NCBI RefSeq assembly: GCF_001625195.1
Contig: NC_054390.1
Location: 4,860,027-4,924,026, forward strand
From: Drechmeria coniospora
Taxonomy: Eukaryota; Ascomycota; Sordariomycetes; Hypocreales; Ophiocordycipitaceae
Length of the DNA: 64,000 bases
Reading direction: 5' to 3'
In this document: positions 1 through 10,648 of the stretch, piece by piece
How the letters are laid out: each line of letters begins with the position of its first letter
Position numbering within the stretch: position 1 is the stretch's first letter
The notes under the pieces: generated by a model
What the model saw: the letters and a program-made list of their open reading frames with translations, nothing else
What the model was told of the DNA's origin: nothing
Databases searched by the model: none
Position numbers and translations under genes: made by a program

Positions 1-1299
1 GCGACGACGATATCTCTCTTTACCCTGATGCCGAACACCAACGAGTTCGAGTACCACGTTGAACGGATGCTCCTTGTGTGCAACCAAAACCTCTTCAACC
101 ACGCCGTCGACATTAAGCTTCAGGAGTTTGTCCGATCAAAGTCGTTTGACCGTCGAACGTGGTACCCGAGCAACCTCAGGCTGACAAAGGGCAAAGCGCC
201 CAAGACGGAAGCGACGCACCGGCTCGCCGACAAGTCCGTCGCCGACGTCTGCGAGGCACTCATCGGCGCAGCGTACGTTACGCAAAAGAGGGTGGGCAAG
301 ACGGACCTGGCGGTCCAGGCGGTGACGAAGATGGTCAAGAGCAAGAATCACAGGATGACAAAATTTAGCCAGTACTACGACGCGTTCAAGATGCCCGAGT
401 GGCAGGTGGCCGTCGGCTCGGCGACTCAACATGCGGCTGTCGAGCGCATCTTCGAGGCCACGGGCTACCGTTTCCGGTCGAGCAACTTGCTGCGCAGTGT
501 CTTCAAGCATCCGTCGTACCCGTACGAGGCAATGATTCCGAACTACCAGAGGCTAGAATTTCTCGGCGACGCACTACTCGACCTCGTCATCGTCGACTAC
601 CTCTTCGACCGCTTTCCGGACGCCGACCCGCAGTGGCTCACGGAGCACAAGATGGCGATGGCGTCGAACCACTTCTTCGGCAGCCTCTGCGTGCAGCTCG
701 GGCTCCAGAAGCATCTCCTGACGACGACGGCGGCGCTCGTGGGGCAAATCAGCGACTTCGTCACCGAGCTTGAGCTGGCGCGGGCGGGGGTCGACGAAGC
801 TGGCGGCCACCGCCGCGATTACTGGCTCGACACGTCGCAGCCGCCAAAGGTGCTCTCCGACCTCGTGGAGGCGTTAGTGGGCGGCCTATTTGTCGACTCC
901 CGATACGATTTGTCGACGGTCCACCGCTTCTTCTCAAGCCACATCGAGCCCTTCTTCGACGACATGGCTCGTTACGACACGTACGCGAGCAGGCAGCCGG
1001 TGACAGTGCTCGTGCACGTGATGCAAAATCGTCTCGGTTGCCAGAACTGGCGTCTCTACCTTTCGGTAGTGCCGGGCCAGACGACGGACGGGGTCGCGGC
1101 TGTGACGGAGGACGAAGCTGTTTGCGCGCTCATGGTGCACGAGCAGGCGGTCGAGCACGCAACGGCCAAGACGGGGAGGGATGCGAAGCTCGTGGTCGCC
1201 AAGGCAGCGTTGAGAAGGTTCGAGAAGATGGAACGGAACGACTTTCAGGCCTTGGTGGGATGTTACTGCCTGGGAAGAGGGCCAGAAACGAGGCGATGA
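1..1299 (+). CDS. dcl1: Dicer-like protein 1, 3' part (cut by window edge)
   Basis: Dicer makes small RNAs from double-stranded RNA for quelling, milRNA production and antiviral silencing. The frame is open from base 1, so the helicase, PAZ and first part of RNase IIIa lie outside the window; about 432 C-terminal residues are seen. The end of RNase IIIa is visible (LADKSVADVCEALIGAAY, near bases 222-275). RNase IIIb follows, with its signature RLEFLGDALLDLV at 550-588 and the second acidic cluster LSDLVEALVG near 850-885, so the metal-binding E/D residues are present. A degenerate dsRNA-binding-like tail (about 1000-1250) closes the protein. The stretch DPQWLTEHKMAM after RNase IIIb and the tail layout match fungal DCL1 better than DCL2, as I recall the families. 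The stop is TGA at 1297-1299. Whether introns exist upstream cannot be seen. Confidence 0.93.
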   Translation, partial: ATTISLFTLMPNTNEFEYHVERMLLVCNQNLFNHAVDIKLQEFVRSKSFDRRTWYPSNLRLTKGKAPKTEATHRLADKSVADVCEALIGAAYVTQKRVGKTDLAVQAVTKMVKSKNHRMTKFSQYYDAFKMPEWQVAVGSATQHAAVERIFEATGYRFRSSNLLRSVFKHPSYPYEAMIPNYQRLEFLGDALLDLVIVDYLFDRFPDADPQWLTEHKMAMASNHFFGSLCVQLGLQKHLLTTTAALVGQISDFVTELELARAGVDEAGGHRRDYWLDTSQPPKVLSDLVEALVGGLFVDSRYDLSTVHRFFSSHIEPFFDDMARYDTYASRQPVTVLVHVMQNRLGCQNWRLYLSVVPGQTTDGVAAVTEDEAVCALMVHEQAVEHATAKTGRDAKLVVAKAALRRFEKMERNDFQALVGCYCLGRGPETRR

Positions 1300-2411
1300 G
1301 GGATATGGAATGGACGATGAACATGACGCAATTTTTTGTACATGGCGTAATGCATTTGTGTACGTGGATGTCCAGTCGAAGGGGAAAACTAGGTAGCAGT
1401 TCATTAACCCCTTTTCATGAATACCACGTCATGAATACCACGTCATGGACGATCAACCAGCGAATGGAGTATCGTTATTTAAGTTCTTTCATTCCTCGCA
1501 GAAATCTCGGCGTCGGCAACGTCAAGTATGATGCCAACAGTTCCAGGAACGAGGCTCAATGCCGACCTGGTGCAGGCAGATGAATCCTGTGCTCGATGCA
1601 GGTGTATATGCTGTACTCCGTAATGCGTATACCGTACGCCCTCGTATTTCAGTTCTCCCAGTCACGTTCTCACCGAATGCAGACGGCGTTGGAGGCTGCA
1701 TCGAAGCAATCTTTCGATGGTCGTCCGATCAGGGGCAGGGGATGATGTTCTGCCAGTGGTCAGGACAGGAGCCCAGCGCTTTTCAACGTTTCAACGGCCG
1801 CAATGGCTGAGCGATGGCTTGTGCCTGTACTCCGGACGTTCTAGGAATCTACCATTGACCTGACATGGCACATCATACTTTGCGCAATACTTTACGTCAT
1901 CCGTTGTTGAATGGAGAACCAAGCAGCATTCCGCTGGAGGAACCCGGAGCTTTGCAGGGCAGTCATTGCTGCATTGACTCGGACAAGGAGCGGTATGAAT
2001 AAACTATAGGTACTTCGGTCCTTGCACCTATTCGTAGTGAATTCATAGAGTACTGTGTACAGAATACAGTACTTGTATATTCCTGCTGGCACAGTACATG
2101 TATGTGATGAGAGCAAGCAATTATATGCCGTACTGCGTGCGTACATGCGCATATATATACCCCCGAGTGCGTCTACTATATCGATACAGTACTATTCATA
2201 CCTATGGTACATGAAAGTCTGGTAGCAGATATCCGTACAAGGGTAACTTGCTCCTAATGAATAGCACGCGCTCGAGTGCTGGGAAATCCAAGAAATAATG
2301 TTTAGGAAGCAATCCGTACGCCTCACTCCCGCTCGCCCTTGGTTTTCGTCGTGTAACAAAAGTGGACTACGCCAGCACGTGTCGGGCAGGAGAAGCGCCG
2401 GATGACTTCAT
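1300..2411. other. Spacer between convergent dcl1 and GT32 genes
   Basis: I see no supportable gene here. It should hold the 3' UTRs of the two flanking genes. A 14-bp unit (TCATGAATACCACG) is repeated twice in tandem at about 1415-1442. The right half is AT-richer and holds scattered GTAC-type words (for example near 2050-2200). Confidence 0.6.
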
Positions 2412-4322
2412 TCACGACGAGTCTTCGTCCTCCGGAAAGCCTCCGACGGGTGGCCTCCAGGACCCGTGGAATCGATGCTGGGCCAAGGCGTCGTCCGGTA
2501 TTCGGCCGTCATTCCTGCTGCCGGAATGCATCTGACCCATGCCGAAAGCGTTAATCGGCATAATCAAGATGTCGCCGACGAGGCGCGGTTTGATGAGGCC
2601 GCTGAGATTCGTCAGCGACGTGATGTCCGGGTCTAGCCGTTGCAGCTGGCGAAAGACGGCGTCGGTCCACGGAACCGGACCAGTGAGCTCGATGACGTCG
2701 TACTGTGTGGGATCAAGGTCCGCGTACGAGACTCCCTTGGTCTTGGCGAATTCTTCAATGGCCGCGACGGACCATTGGATCATGTCGAGGAAGACTGGGT
2801 GTCCCGGCACGGCGGCGATGGTCCATTGGCAGAACTGAATTTCTTCGTGGCTCTCGGCCCAGTTGGAATCGCCAAGCCGGTCGAACTCGATGCCGATGAC
2901 GACGCGGGTGCCTTCCTGGTACTCCTCGGGAACCCAGCGGTTGATGGGTCGGATGGCGTATGTGTCGATGTCGGTGTAAGTGCCCCCCTTGACCCAGAGG
3001 AGCAGATATCGAAGCAGGTCGGCCTTCATGCCCGTGTTCTGGAGATGATGGATCATGGCGACGAGGGAAGTATTCTGCAAGAAATGCTCGCGCATAAACA
3101 TATCGGCCCCGTTCAGTCCCATCAGCATATATTCGTAATCCGGGTTTTTGGCAATCCAGGATGGCGTGTCGGCCAGTTCGAATTCATCGGCGGGGAATTT
3201 GAAGAAGAGTTGCCATATTTTGTGTGGGAGCAATGAGTCAAAGGTGGCCACGTCCGAGGTGCCCTTCTTGCTGTCGGTCTGTTTCTGCTTTTGCGTCTGC
3301 TTCTGCTTCTGTGTCTGCTTCTCTTCCTGCTTCTGCTTTTGCTTCTGCTTCTGCTCCTGTTCCTGCTCCTGTCCCTGCACCCTCTGCTGCTCCGGCTTCT
3401 GCTGCTGCTCCAGCTGCTGTTCCCCTTCCTTCTCCGGCTTCTGTTTCTGCTGCTTCTCCGGCTTCGGCTTCGGCTGCTGCTTCTGCGCCTGTTTCTGCTT
3501 TTGCTCCTGCTTATGCTCTGGTCCCTGCTCCTCCGCCTGCTGATCCTGCTTCTGAGCCTGCTTCTGGCCCTGCTTCTGGCCCTGCTTCTGGCCCTGCTGC
3601 TGACCCTGCTGCTGACCCTGCTTCTGGCCCTGCTTCTGACCCTGCTTCTGCTGCTGGGACTGCTTCTGGTCCTGTTTCTGACCCTGCTTCTGCTGCTGGG
3701 CCTGCTTCTGGTCCTGTTTCTGGCCCTGCGCCTGGGCCTGCGTCTGCTTCTGCTTCTGGCCCTGCTTCTGATCCTGCGCCTGCTTCTCACCCGGCTTCTG
3801 ATTTTTGTCTGGCGTCTGCTTCACCTTTCCATTTTCCTTGTCCTGCCCCTTCACTTTCTGCTTCTGCTTCTGCTTCTGCTCTTGCTCCTGCGTCTCCTTT
3901 CCCTTCTGCGTCGCCTTGTCATTCTGCTTCTGCTTCTGCTGCTGCTCTTGCTTCTGCTTCTGACTCTCGTTATGGTTCTGATTCAAATTCTGGCTCTCAA
4001 GCTGCTCGTTCTGCTTCGCTGTTCGGCTCGTCGTCATGGGGCTCGACATCGAGTCATCGACAATGCGAGAGTGGTAGAGACTGTCACCGTAGAGGCTGTG
4101 GCCGGCGATGGCGATGAGCAGCAGGGCTAAGAGAGCGATGTAGATAGATGATCGACGCTGTCGGGTGTGGCGGAGGCTCGAAGGCGAAAGAAAGCGCGGG
4201 GTGATGCTGATGGCGATGCCCTTGACGCTATCGACGAGCGACCCGCGCCGGTCCTCTGGCCGGAATGGCTCATCTTCGCTCATGGTGGCAAGCAAGCAAA
4301 CAGGCAAGTTCGCAACGGGCAC
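2412..4322 (-). CDS. GT32 (Och1/Hoc1-like) mannosyltransferase with giant Lys/Gln-rich stem
   Basis: Predicted Golgi type II membrane glycosyltransferase that adds mannose to glycoproteins; relatives include Och1 and Hoc1 alpha-1,6-mannosyltransferases. It is a single exon of 636 codons. A second ATG at 4283 (MSEDEPF, residue 14) is an equally good or better start. Order of parts: basic Ser-rich cytosolic tail (1-58), one transmembrane segment (about 59-78), a linker, a Lys/Gln-rich low-complexity region (about 103-350), then the GT32 domain (about 364-600). The domain shows PHKIWQ, DLLRYLLLWVKGG and the metal/sugar-nucleotide DxD (DID, 451-453). The acceptor and exact linkage cannot be read from sequence, so no gene symbol is given. 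The stem is far longer than usual for the family, and its frame is intact throughout. Confidence 0.88.
   Translation of the reverse strand: MPVANLPVCLLATMSEDEPFRPEDRRGSLVDSVKGIAISITPRFLSPSSLRHTRQRRSSIYIALLALLLIAIAGHSLYGDSLYHSRIVDDSMSSPMTTSRTAKQNEQLESQNLNQNHNESQKQKQEQQQKQKQNDKATQKGKETQEQEQKQKQKQKVKGQDKENGKVKQTPDKNQKPGEKQAQDQKQGQKQKQTQAQAQGQKQDQKQAQQQKQGQKQDQKQSQQQKQGQKQGQKQGQQQGQQQGQKQGQKQGQKQAQKQDQQAEEQGPEHKQEQKQKQAQKQQPKPKPEKQQKQKPEKEGEQQLEQQQKPEQQRVQGQEQEQEQKQKQKQKQEEKQTQKQKQTQKQKQTDSKKGTSDVATFDSLLPHKIWQLFFKFPADEFELADTPSWIAKNPDYEYMLMGLNGADMFMREHFLQNTSLVAMIHHLQNTGMKADLLRYLLLWVKGGTYTDIDTYAIRPINRWVPEEYQEGTRVVIGIEFDRLGDSNWAESHEEIQFCQWTIAAVPGHPVFLDMIQWSVAAIEEFAKTKGVSYADLDPTQYDVIELTGPVPWTDAVFRQLQRLDPDITSLTNLSGLIKPRLVGDILIMPINAFGMGQMHSGSRNDGRIPDDALAQHRFHGSWRPPVGGFPEDEDSS
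3273..4016 (-). repeat. In-frame Lys/Gln low-complexity tract inside the GT32 gene
   Basis: About 250 codons built from units such as QKQGQKQDQKQ and KQKQKQ. At the DNA level it is a degenerate CTGCTT-rich repeat on the plus strand. Unit spacing is a multiple of three throughout, so the reading frame survives. It lies between the membrane anchor and the catalytic domain, so it would sit in the Golgi lumen. Confidence 0.9.
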
Positions 4323-6024
4323 GGCCGCAGAGAGGGCCAGACAGACAGAGTATGGCAGCGATGGGGAGTCTTACGTTTGGCACCGTTGTCCGTCCATAAT
4401 GACCCGGTCATGATGAATGCCACCACTTCTCTCCGTTCTCTAACATGGCTGGTTCTAATCTCGCAGGGGCTTCATGGCGAGGCTGGGCCGTCGGAAGGCG
4501 TCGAGAAGCTAAACTAACAGCCAGCTTTGGCGGGTTCGTACACGTGCAACGCAGTACTGTGCCGTACAGTGCCGTGCAGGGCAGCCTGACGAGTCGAAAA
4601 GCGAGGCGGCGGTGGCGGTCACGAGCGAAGGCGGACGGGTGGGTAGCTAGTCTGATGCGGCGTCGTCGAGCGCCATCGAATGCTTCCGGCACACAAAGTG
4701 TTCCGCCACGAGGTAGGTCGGGCCTGCGTCAGGCTACGGAAGCCAACCCGAAAAGACGAAAAAAGGGGGCATGGCTGATGATGTCGTGAGGTTGAGATGC
4801 CATCGTGAATATGTGGAATAGACGCGGGGAATATGGGAGAAAATAATCTGCTGCATTTGAGGAGGAAGGCGGACGTCGACGACGCTATTGCGATGCAGGA
4901 GATGACGAAGCGCTGCAAGTGCAGAGTGTGGACGGAGTTTAGTGATGATTACCAAGTACCCAGGTACTCCGACCTTGCTGTAAGTACAGTGTAATTATAG
5001 ATACGCCAGACACGGTACTTACAATTACGTGGGACCTGTGGACGCCGTGTGAGGTATGGCCACTTACTGTATGGGGTACGAGGACTAGTACTGTGCTAGC
5101 AGTTAGTGAATTCAGCCATGCACACGCAGTAATACTGACGTTACTCATAATGCTCCGTACTAGCACGGTGTTCATGTACAGTATGACGTGGACATTCTTC
5201 ACCATGCATGTCGGTGCAAGTACTCCGTACTCCATGCTCCGTATATGTACAGTACTTGCCCACCAGTACAACCGTCAGTTACTTGTAGAGCCAACGGCCG
5301 GAACCACCTACAACGGCTGCTTGCTATCCAAGAAGTACCTGGCAAATATATATACGTTCCTATACTTTGACCCCCTTGTTTCTATTGTTTGCGCTAACCA
5401 ACAGGTAGTACGAGTACTTCCGTAGAGGCACTGCAGTTGCACAAAAGGTGTTATTACTTGATGAGTCCACCGTACTCGTCTGAGGTGATACGAGTACTGT
5501 AGAGGCACGAGTAGGGGTACGAGTAAGTACCGCCCATGTGCCATAAGTACACCGTCTCCCTTCTGCACTGTATTATCAGATATATCATCTCCAAGTAGTT
5601 GTACGGAGAACATGAAAAGCAATGATAATGCTTGCACATCCACAGCATATCGGGATCCTGGCAGACAATAGCTCGAGCGGCTTGTCAGTCAGTCCTTACA
5701 GTCGCCGTGGACAGGAACAGAACGGGATCGAATATTGTAACATATTGCAAGTGCATGCATGGTCATCCCGACTCCATCCAGCCACATGCTCCGTCCGCTT
5801 TCCCGCCATCACCATCGTCGCACCCTGTGGGCGTCGAACGATGGGCGGCCGAGATCGCTCCGTGCATTGTTTAGTATCGATACAGACAGACAGGCAGGCA
5901 GGCAGGCAGGCAGGCACACACACACACACACACACACACACCTGGCTACACGCGACAAAAAATTTCCGTCTACTGTACAGGGTACGCTATGCTCAAAGGA
6001 ATACATGACAGGTAATCAGACCGA
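4323..6024. other. Spacer upstream of the GT32 gene
   Basis: It should carry the GT32 promoter (right of 4322, minus strand) and the 3' end of the phosphatase-like gene. No gene is supportable. GTAC-type words cluster at about 4960-5330, including an exact TACTCCGTAC at 5221-5230. A composite microsatellite lies at 5891-5941. Confidence 0.6.
5891..5941. repeat. Composite microsatellite (CAGG)6-(CA)13
   Basis: Six copies of CAGG run directly into about thirteen copies of CA. It lies some 85 bp beyond the stop of the minus-strand phosphatase-like gene, so it may be in its 3' UTR or flank. A longer CAGG array occurs after rad50. Confidence 0.95.
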
Positions 6025-7008
6025 TCAGCAGCTCATCCCGTCCGTCATCGTGGTGTCGCCGACGTCCGCAAAGGGCGCAAATCGATGATTCTCATTGCCG
6101 TCGTCGTCGTCGACGCAGTCCATATCGTCACTTCCTCTCTTGGCCACCGCGTCGCTCCTCGAGAAGCGGGCCATCCGATGCGAGGTGTCGGGTAGGGTGC
6201 CATCGACGGCCGTCCGCGCATCCCGTGCCACCGCGTTCTCTGCCCGCCGGGTGTCCCCCCACGTCTGGAGAATGCGCTTCGTGTCTTCGTCGAAAGTGCA
6301 GCAGAACCGCTGGATGGCGACGAAGCCGAGGGCGGGGATGAGGTCGCTGTCGTAGAGCGCCATGATGTAGGCGACCACGACGGCCGCGGACTGGCCGTTG
6401 CCCGAGTCGCAGCAGACGAGGACCCTGCCGTGCCCACCCCGACGTTGAACGGCGAGTATGTGCTCGTTGATGACGCTGAAGCCTTCTCGGAAGCCGTCGA
6501 GCAAGCTGGTGTGGTGCAGGTTGAGGTAACGGACCGCGAGATTTCGTCCTCGGGTCGCCTTTTCGACGCTGAGGAGCTTGATGTGCGCCAGGCGAGCATC
6601 GCGGACGACGAGAACCATGGTGATGGCCTCCCTCTGCAGGAACTTGTCGTCCCGCACGACGTTCGAGGGGCCGAGGTAGAGAAAGTCGAGGATCGGCTGG
6701 GCCTCGTGCCGGTGCTGGTACTTCCAGACGCAGGCTCGATCCGTCGGCACCTGCTCTCTGTTGCCGGTAACGAGGAGATAATCGTCTGCCGTCATTTGCC
6801 ACGGCCTGATCTGGGCGGCTGACGGCCGCAGCGTCAGCCCCCCCGTCTTCGTCTCCTGCCACTGGTGCAGGGGCACATCGATCAGAGGTGGACTGGGCGC
6901 TTCGTACGAGTAGTCCCTGGAGCGGATGACATTGCATGCCGTCGGCGTCTTGGACAGGCTCTCGGGGCCACTGTCGTCCGCCCTTGATAAAATATCATCC
7001 ATCGTCAT
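6025..7008 (-). CDS. STYX-like dual-specificity phosphatase relative, probably inactive
   Basis: Cysteine-phosphatase-fold protein of the fungal DUSP/STYX type; 327 codons from the ATG at 7008. The frame stays open to an ATG at 7185, but that extra stretch is made of repeated NRQV-like units and looks untranslated, so I prefer 7008. Family marks are LDFLYLGPSNVV, a long helix, and the P-loop region VLVCCDSGNGQSAAVVVAYI. The active-site consensus is HCxxxxxR. Here the His is Cys and the Arg seven positions along is Gln (Cys200 and Gln206 counting from 7008). The nucleophile Cys remains, but the phosphate-binding Arg is gone. Relatives I recall read CETGNDRS, so the Arg loss looks specific to this copy. 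A likely role is phosphoprotein binding rather than catalysis. The tail is acidic and possibly disordered. Confidence 0.75.
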   Translation of the reverse strand: MTMDDILSRADDSGPESLSKTPTACNVIRSRDYSYEAPSPPLIDVPLHQWQETKTGGLTLRPSAAQIRPWQMTADDYLLVTGNREQVPTDRACVWKYQHRHEAQPILDFLYLGPSNVVRDDKFLQREAITMVLVVRDARLAHIKLLSVEKATRGRNLAVRYLNLHHTSLLDGFREGFSVINEHILAVQRRGGHGRVLVCCDSGNGQSAAVVVAYIMALYDSDLIPALGFVAIQRFCCTFDEDTKRILQTWGDTRRAENAVARDARTAVDGTLPDTSHRMARFSRSDAVAKRGSDDMDCVDDDDGNENHRFAPFADVGDTTMTDGMSC

Positions 7009-8331
7009 TCTGCCACAGTTTCGGCCGATGATGCAATGCAACCGAGAACGCAACTCGCCGTGGCTATCGACCTGAACGTCACCACCTTGACCTGTTTCCC
7101 AGACAATTTTTCGCGGCCCGCTTTCTTGCCTGTTCACCTGCCTGTTCTCTTGTCTAATCACTTGCCGGTTCACTTGGAGGTTCACCTGATTGTTCTCTTC
7201 CCTGTTCGCCCTCCCCAGTCGGTCCTTGCGGCGCGCCAGCCTGGTAACGGCGCTACTTCTCCGTCTTCAGTTTTCTGTCTTTCTCGGAAGACGAACGCGA
7301 AAACGCACGAAGAGCGTGCCAAGAGATGCCGGCTGCTGTAGTGTTCGAAGGGGGTAGGTTGATGGGGTGCTTGGCAGATATATAGATATGGGTCGATGCT
7401 GGACTTTAGGGTGGTGTAGTAGCAGGAACATTTACCTAGTCCGCGTTTAGTTTTAATACCTGCTGGCAGCACTGGCACGTTTGTGCAGGTACTGTGAAAA
7501 TGTATTCCTCAAGTAGGTCGTTAATCCATACTTGCACCTATTTCCTATTGGGTACTAGACGTTGTTAATAGAATGTATCCTCCAGGTTGCTGGCTGCGCA
7601 GTAATAGCTCACCATCATCTATATACAAGTATTACTTACTGTTCGGAGTATTCGCACGTCCACCATATACGCACGTCCACCATACGCACATCTTTTTTTA
7701 CCACATGGGCCGGCCAGTAGGGCGTTCAAACGTTGTCCTCAAACAAAGAAAAGAAAGCCATACTGATCATTGTATGTCCCCGTGGCTCCGTGCTCATAGC
7801 ATTGTTTCTATCCGCCGTTCGTTCATTCACTGTACAGCTACGATCTGAACGGTGAGCATTTTCTCCCATCCCAATTGAGCTGCTGCATCTTTGGATTACC
7901 AACGAGGAAACCCATCAATCTGTGATGCTACTGAGTGCTGGAAACTGTCTACTCCTGAAACGCAGTGTATATTTTGTTTACGGAACTGACCAGGACCCAT
8001 GCAGCCTCTGGCGTTCAATTGATGCGAAACGTGCACACCGAGGCGGCGAGTTGTAGCAAGACATCGCCCCCTACATTATCACCACGAGACAAGACCGTGT
8101 CATTCATCGCTGCCATGCAGAAAAGAAATCTCTAGTAGTAGTGCACAGTGCAGTCGCGCCCTCTTCCTTGTCATCCTTGACGCCAAAGATGCTTTGGCAT
8201 CGTGGTCCATCCGGTGGCGTCGACGAAAACTCTACTGGCTTCCCAACCTTGCCTCCCGCCGCCCCCCCCCCGCCTTTTCACTCAGGCCTTTTCGCGGCCG
8301 GCCAGTCCATCGCGGGCGGATCGTCCAGCTC
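7009..8331. other. Spacer between phosphatase-like gene and suv3
   Basis: It should hold the 5' flank of the phosphatase-like gene and the 3' UTR of suv3. Bases 7120-7200 contain several near-copies of a CCTGTTCACTTG-like unit, which produce the NRQV repeats in the open upstream frame. A C-run lies at about 8264-8275. No gene is supportable. Confidence 0.55.
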
Positions 8332-10648
8332 CTACTCCGCTTCGTCCGCCTCGCCCTTGCCCTGGCCGATCTGCAGCCTGTTGAGCTTGCGGCCTCGAGC
8401 CTGCTGTCGTTTCGTCTTGCGCTGGCTCTCGAGCTGCTCCTCGGTAAAATCCAGCCGGTCGAGCGTCTGGATCAGCTTCTCCTCCACCAGCGAGCGCACA
8501 TGCAGCGCCAGCGCCTGACTGCGAAACATACCCGCGTACCGGTACGACAGCCACATGTACTGGTTGATGGCGATGTGCAGCGACTCGAGCTTGTAGAGGT
8601 ACTCCTGAGAGGTCCCGCTATCGGCACCCCCCAGCTCGAGGTCGAGGATCTCGAGCGGCATCTCCTTGATCGATAGCAGGTCTCCCGTCGAGTTCTCGGC
8701 CACCACGCGAGCGAGCGCCCGCAGCACGTCGACCGCCCCTTCTGCTCGGAGGGCAACGGGCAGGTAGCAGAACGTCAACCTGTCAAAGATGGTGAGCGGT
8801 AGATCCTGGATGATGTCCGCGATCTCGAGGATGTCGTTTCCGATGTTGAGTCGAAACCGAGGGCCCACCGTCGCCATGGCCTTGATGCGCATCAAGATGA
8901 ACGACAGAGGCGTGTCCGGCGGGAAGTACGACGCGAACCGCTCGACGATGCCGGCCGGAGCCTGGATCGACGCCGTCTTGATGTCGTCCACCTTTTTCTG
9001 AAATGCCCGCTGCACATTTCGCAGGTCGGCACGATCCATCGTCGTCACGTACCCGACCTTTTCCTCCTCCTCCTCCTCCTTCTCCACCACCGTTCGTCCC
9101 GGCGCGGCGACCTCGTTGGCCTTGACGGCAGATTGCGCCGTCCGATAGCGGCCTGCCCTGCCGCCAATCTGTTTAATTTCCGGACTGTTGAGCAGTCGGT
9201 TCTGGCTTCCGTCAAACTTCGTAACCGACTCCAGGATGACGCGCCGAATCTCGAGGTTGAGCCCCATGCCGATGGCGTCGCTGGCGACGACGAAGTCGTA
9301 GTCGTTGTCGGGGTCATTAAACAGCGCCGCCTGCTGGACGCGCACTTCGGGGGGCAGGGAGCCGTATATGATGGCGCAGCGTCTGCCCGTGTAGGCCTCG
9401 ATGTTTCGTTTCAAGACGTGCAACGATAGCCGGCTGAAGGCGACAACGGCGTCGCCTTTCTGAAGCTTGCTGTAGTCGCCCTCGATGGATGTGTCCATCA
9501 TCTTGAGCGGGCTGAGTCGTTCGTACCGATGCACGATGCACTCGTCGCCGATGCCGGCGCAGAGGGCCTGGATGAGAGGCACGGTCCGATCCTCACCACA
9601 AACGTGAACCTCCTTGGCCTGGACGCCGAGGAGCGCCGTGGTCCACGCATTGCCACGGTCATCGTCGGTGATCATCTGGATCTCGTCGATGACGGCCACG
9701 TCGAAGCGCGTGTTGAGGGGCACCATTTCCACCGTGCAGCTGGAGAAGTACTGGTCCGTGTCCTCGGGGATGCGAACTTCCTCGCCCGTGAGGAGGGCGC
9801 AGGGGAGTCCTTTGGCTTGCAGCCTCTGATAGACTTCGGTGGCGAGCAGACGGAGAGGCCCCGCGTAGACGCCGCATTTCGAGTTCTCAAGCGCCCGGAG
9901 CGCGTTGTAGGTTTTCCCCGAATTCGTCGGCCCGACGTGGACATGGACCGTCCGCTGCATCGTCCGGGTGGCCGGAAACCACTCGTGGGGGTAGCGGAAG
10001 TCGAGTAACCGCTTTTGGCTCTCTTCAAGGTCTTTGGAGAATCGCTCTCGGACGACGAAGGACTGGAATGAGTACTGTATCTCCTTGGTGAGGCCTTTGA
10101 TGTCCTTCATGATGAAGGCATCCCTCAAGCTCCAAAATAGGGGGTTCTTGTCCCGACGAGTGACATTCTGCTCAGCGAGAGAGAACGCATGATCGAGAGC
10201 GTTCATGAAAAGGGCTGCCTGTCGGTTGAGTTCGTCCTCGCCGATCCCGGCGGTGGAGAACTGAGAGGAAGCCAGCTGTGTGAGAACGGTTTGGAGGCGG
10301 TGCAGCACGGTTGAACGGAAGACGCCATGACGTCCAGTGTACTTTTTGCGAACGTCGAGACGAAGCCGCGTTTGTGGATCGTGTCCTTGGCTGACCTGAG
10401 TAAAGAGATTTATTAGTGACCCTGGCAACATCGTCTGAGACGTGCTGACTGTCGAGTCTCACAAAGCTGGATCTCGAACGAGCGGCCAATTTCTCGGCAC
10501 CCTTGAGCTTTCCGTTGGCTGCACCAGATCGGCTCGTTGCCGCCGACTGGCCTTGACTGGCTTGGAGAGTCGTCGAAAATAGACGACATGTCTGATGGCA
10601 AATGTTGACTCTCCAAGACGCTGCTAGAGCCACTCGATTCATGGCCAC
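8332..10648 (-). CDS. suv3: Mitochondrial ATP-dependent RNA helicase SUV3
   Basis: SUV3 unwinds RNA in the mitochondrial degradosome, working with the exoribonuclease Dss1, and is needed for RNA turnover and intron removal. Two exons: 10648-10463 and 10395-8332. The 67-nt intron (10462-10396) has GTGAGA, a CTAAT branch site and CTCAG, is phase 0 and gives a 749-residue protein. Exon 1 encodes a basic, acid-free start (MAMNRVALAASWRV) typical of a mitochondrial presequence. Helicase motifs: GPTNSGKT (about 217-224), DEIQ (299-302, motif II) and QIGGRAGR (471-478, motif VI). A short poly-Glu insert follows motif VI, then the SUV3 C-terminal helical region. Length fits the family. The gene is divergent from the R-SNARE gene, sharing about 780 bp of upstream DNA. 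Confidence 0.95.

Noticed and set aside
3224..4130. Long plus-strand frames (Ala/Ser-rich and Leu-rich) opposite the GT32 gene
   Set aside because: They are mirror images of the Lys/Gln repeat in other frames; composition is monotonous and the minus-strand frame has a real anchor and a GT32 domain.
7009..7185. In-frame N-terminal extension of the phosphatase-like protein
   Set aside because: Made of short repeated NRQV units from a DNA repeat and unlike the family start; treated as leader, though translation is not excluded.
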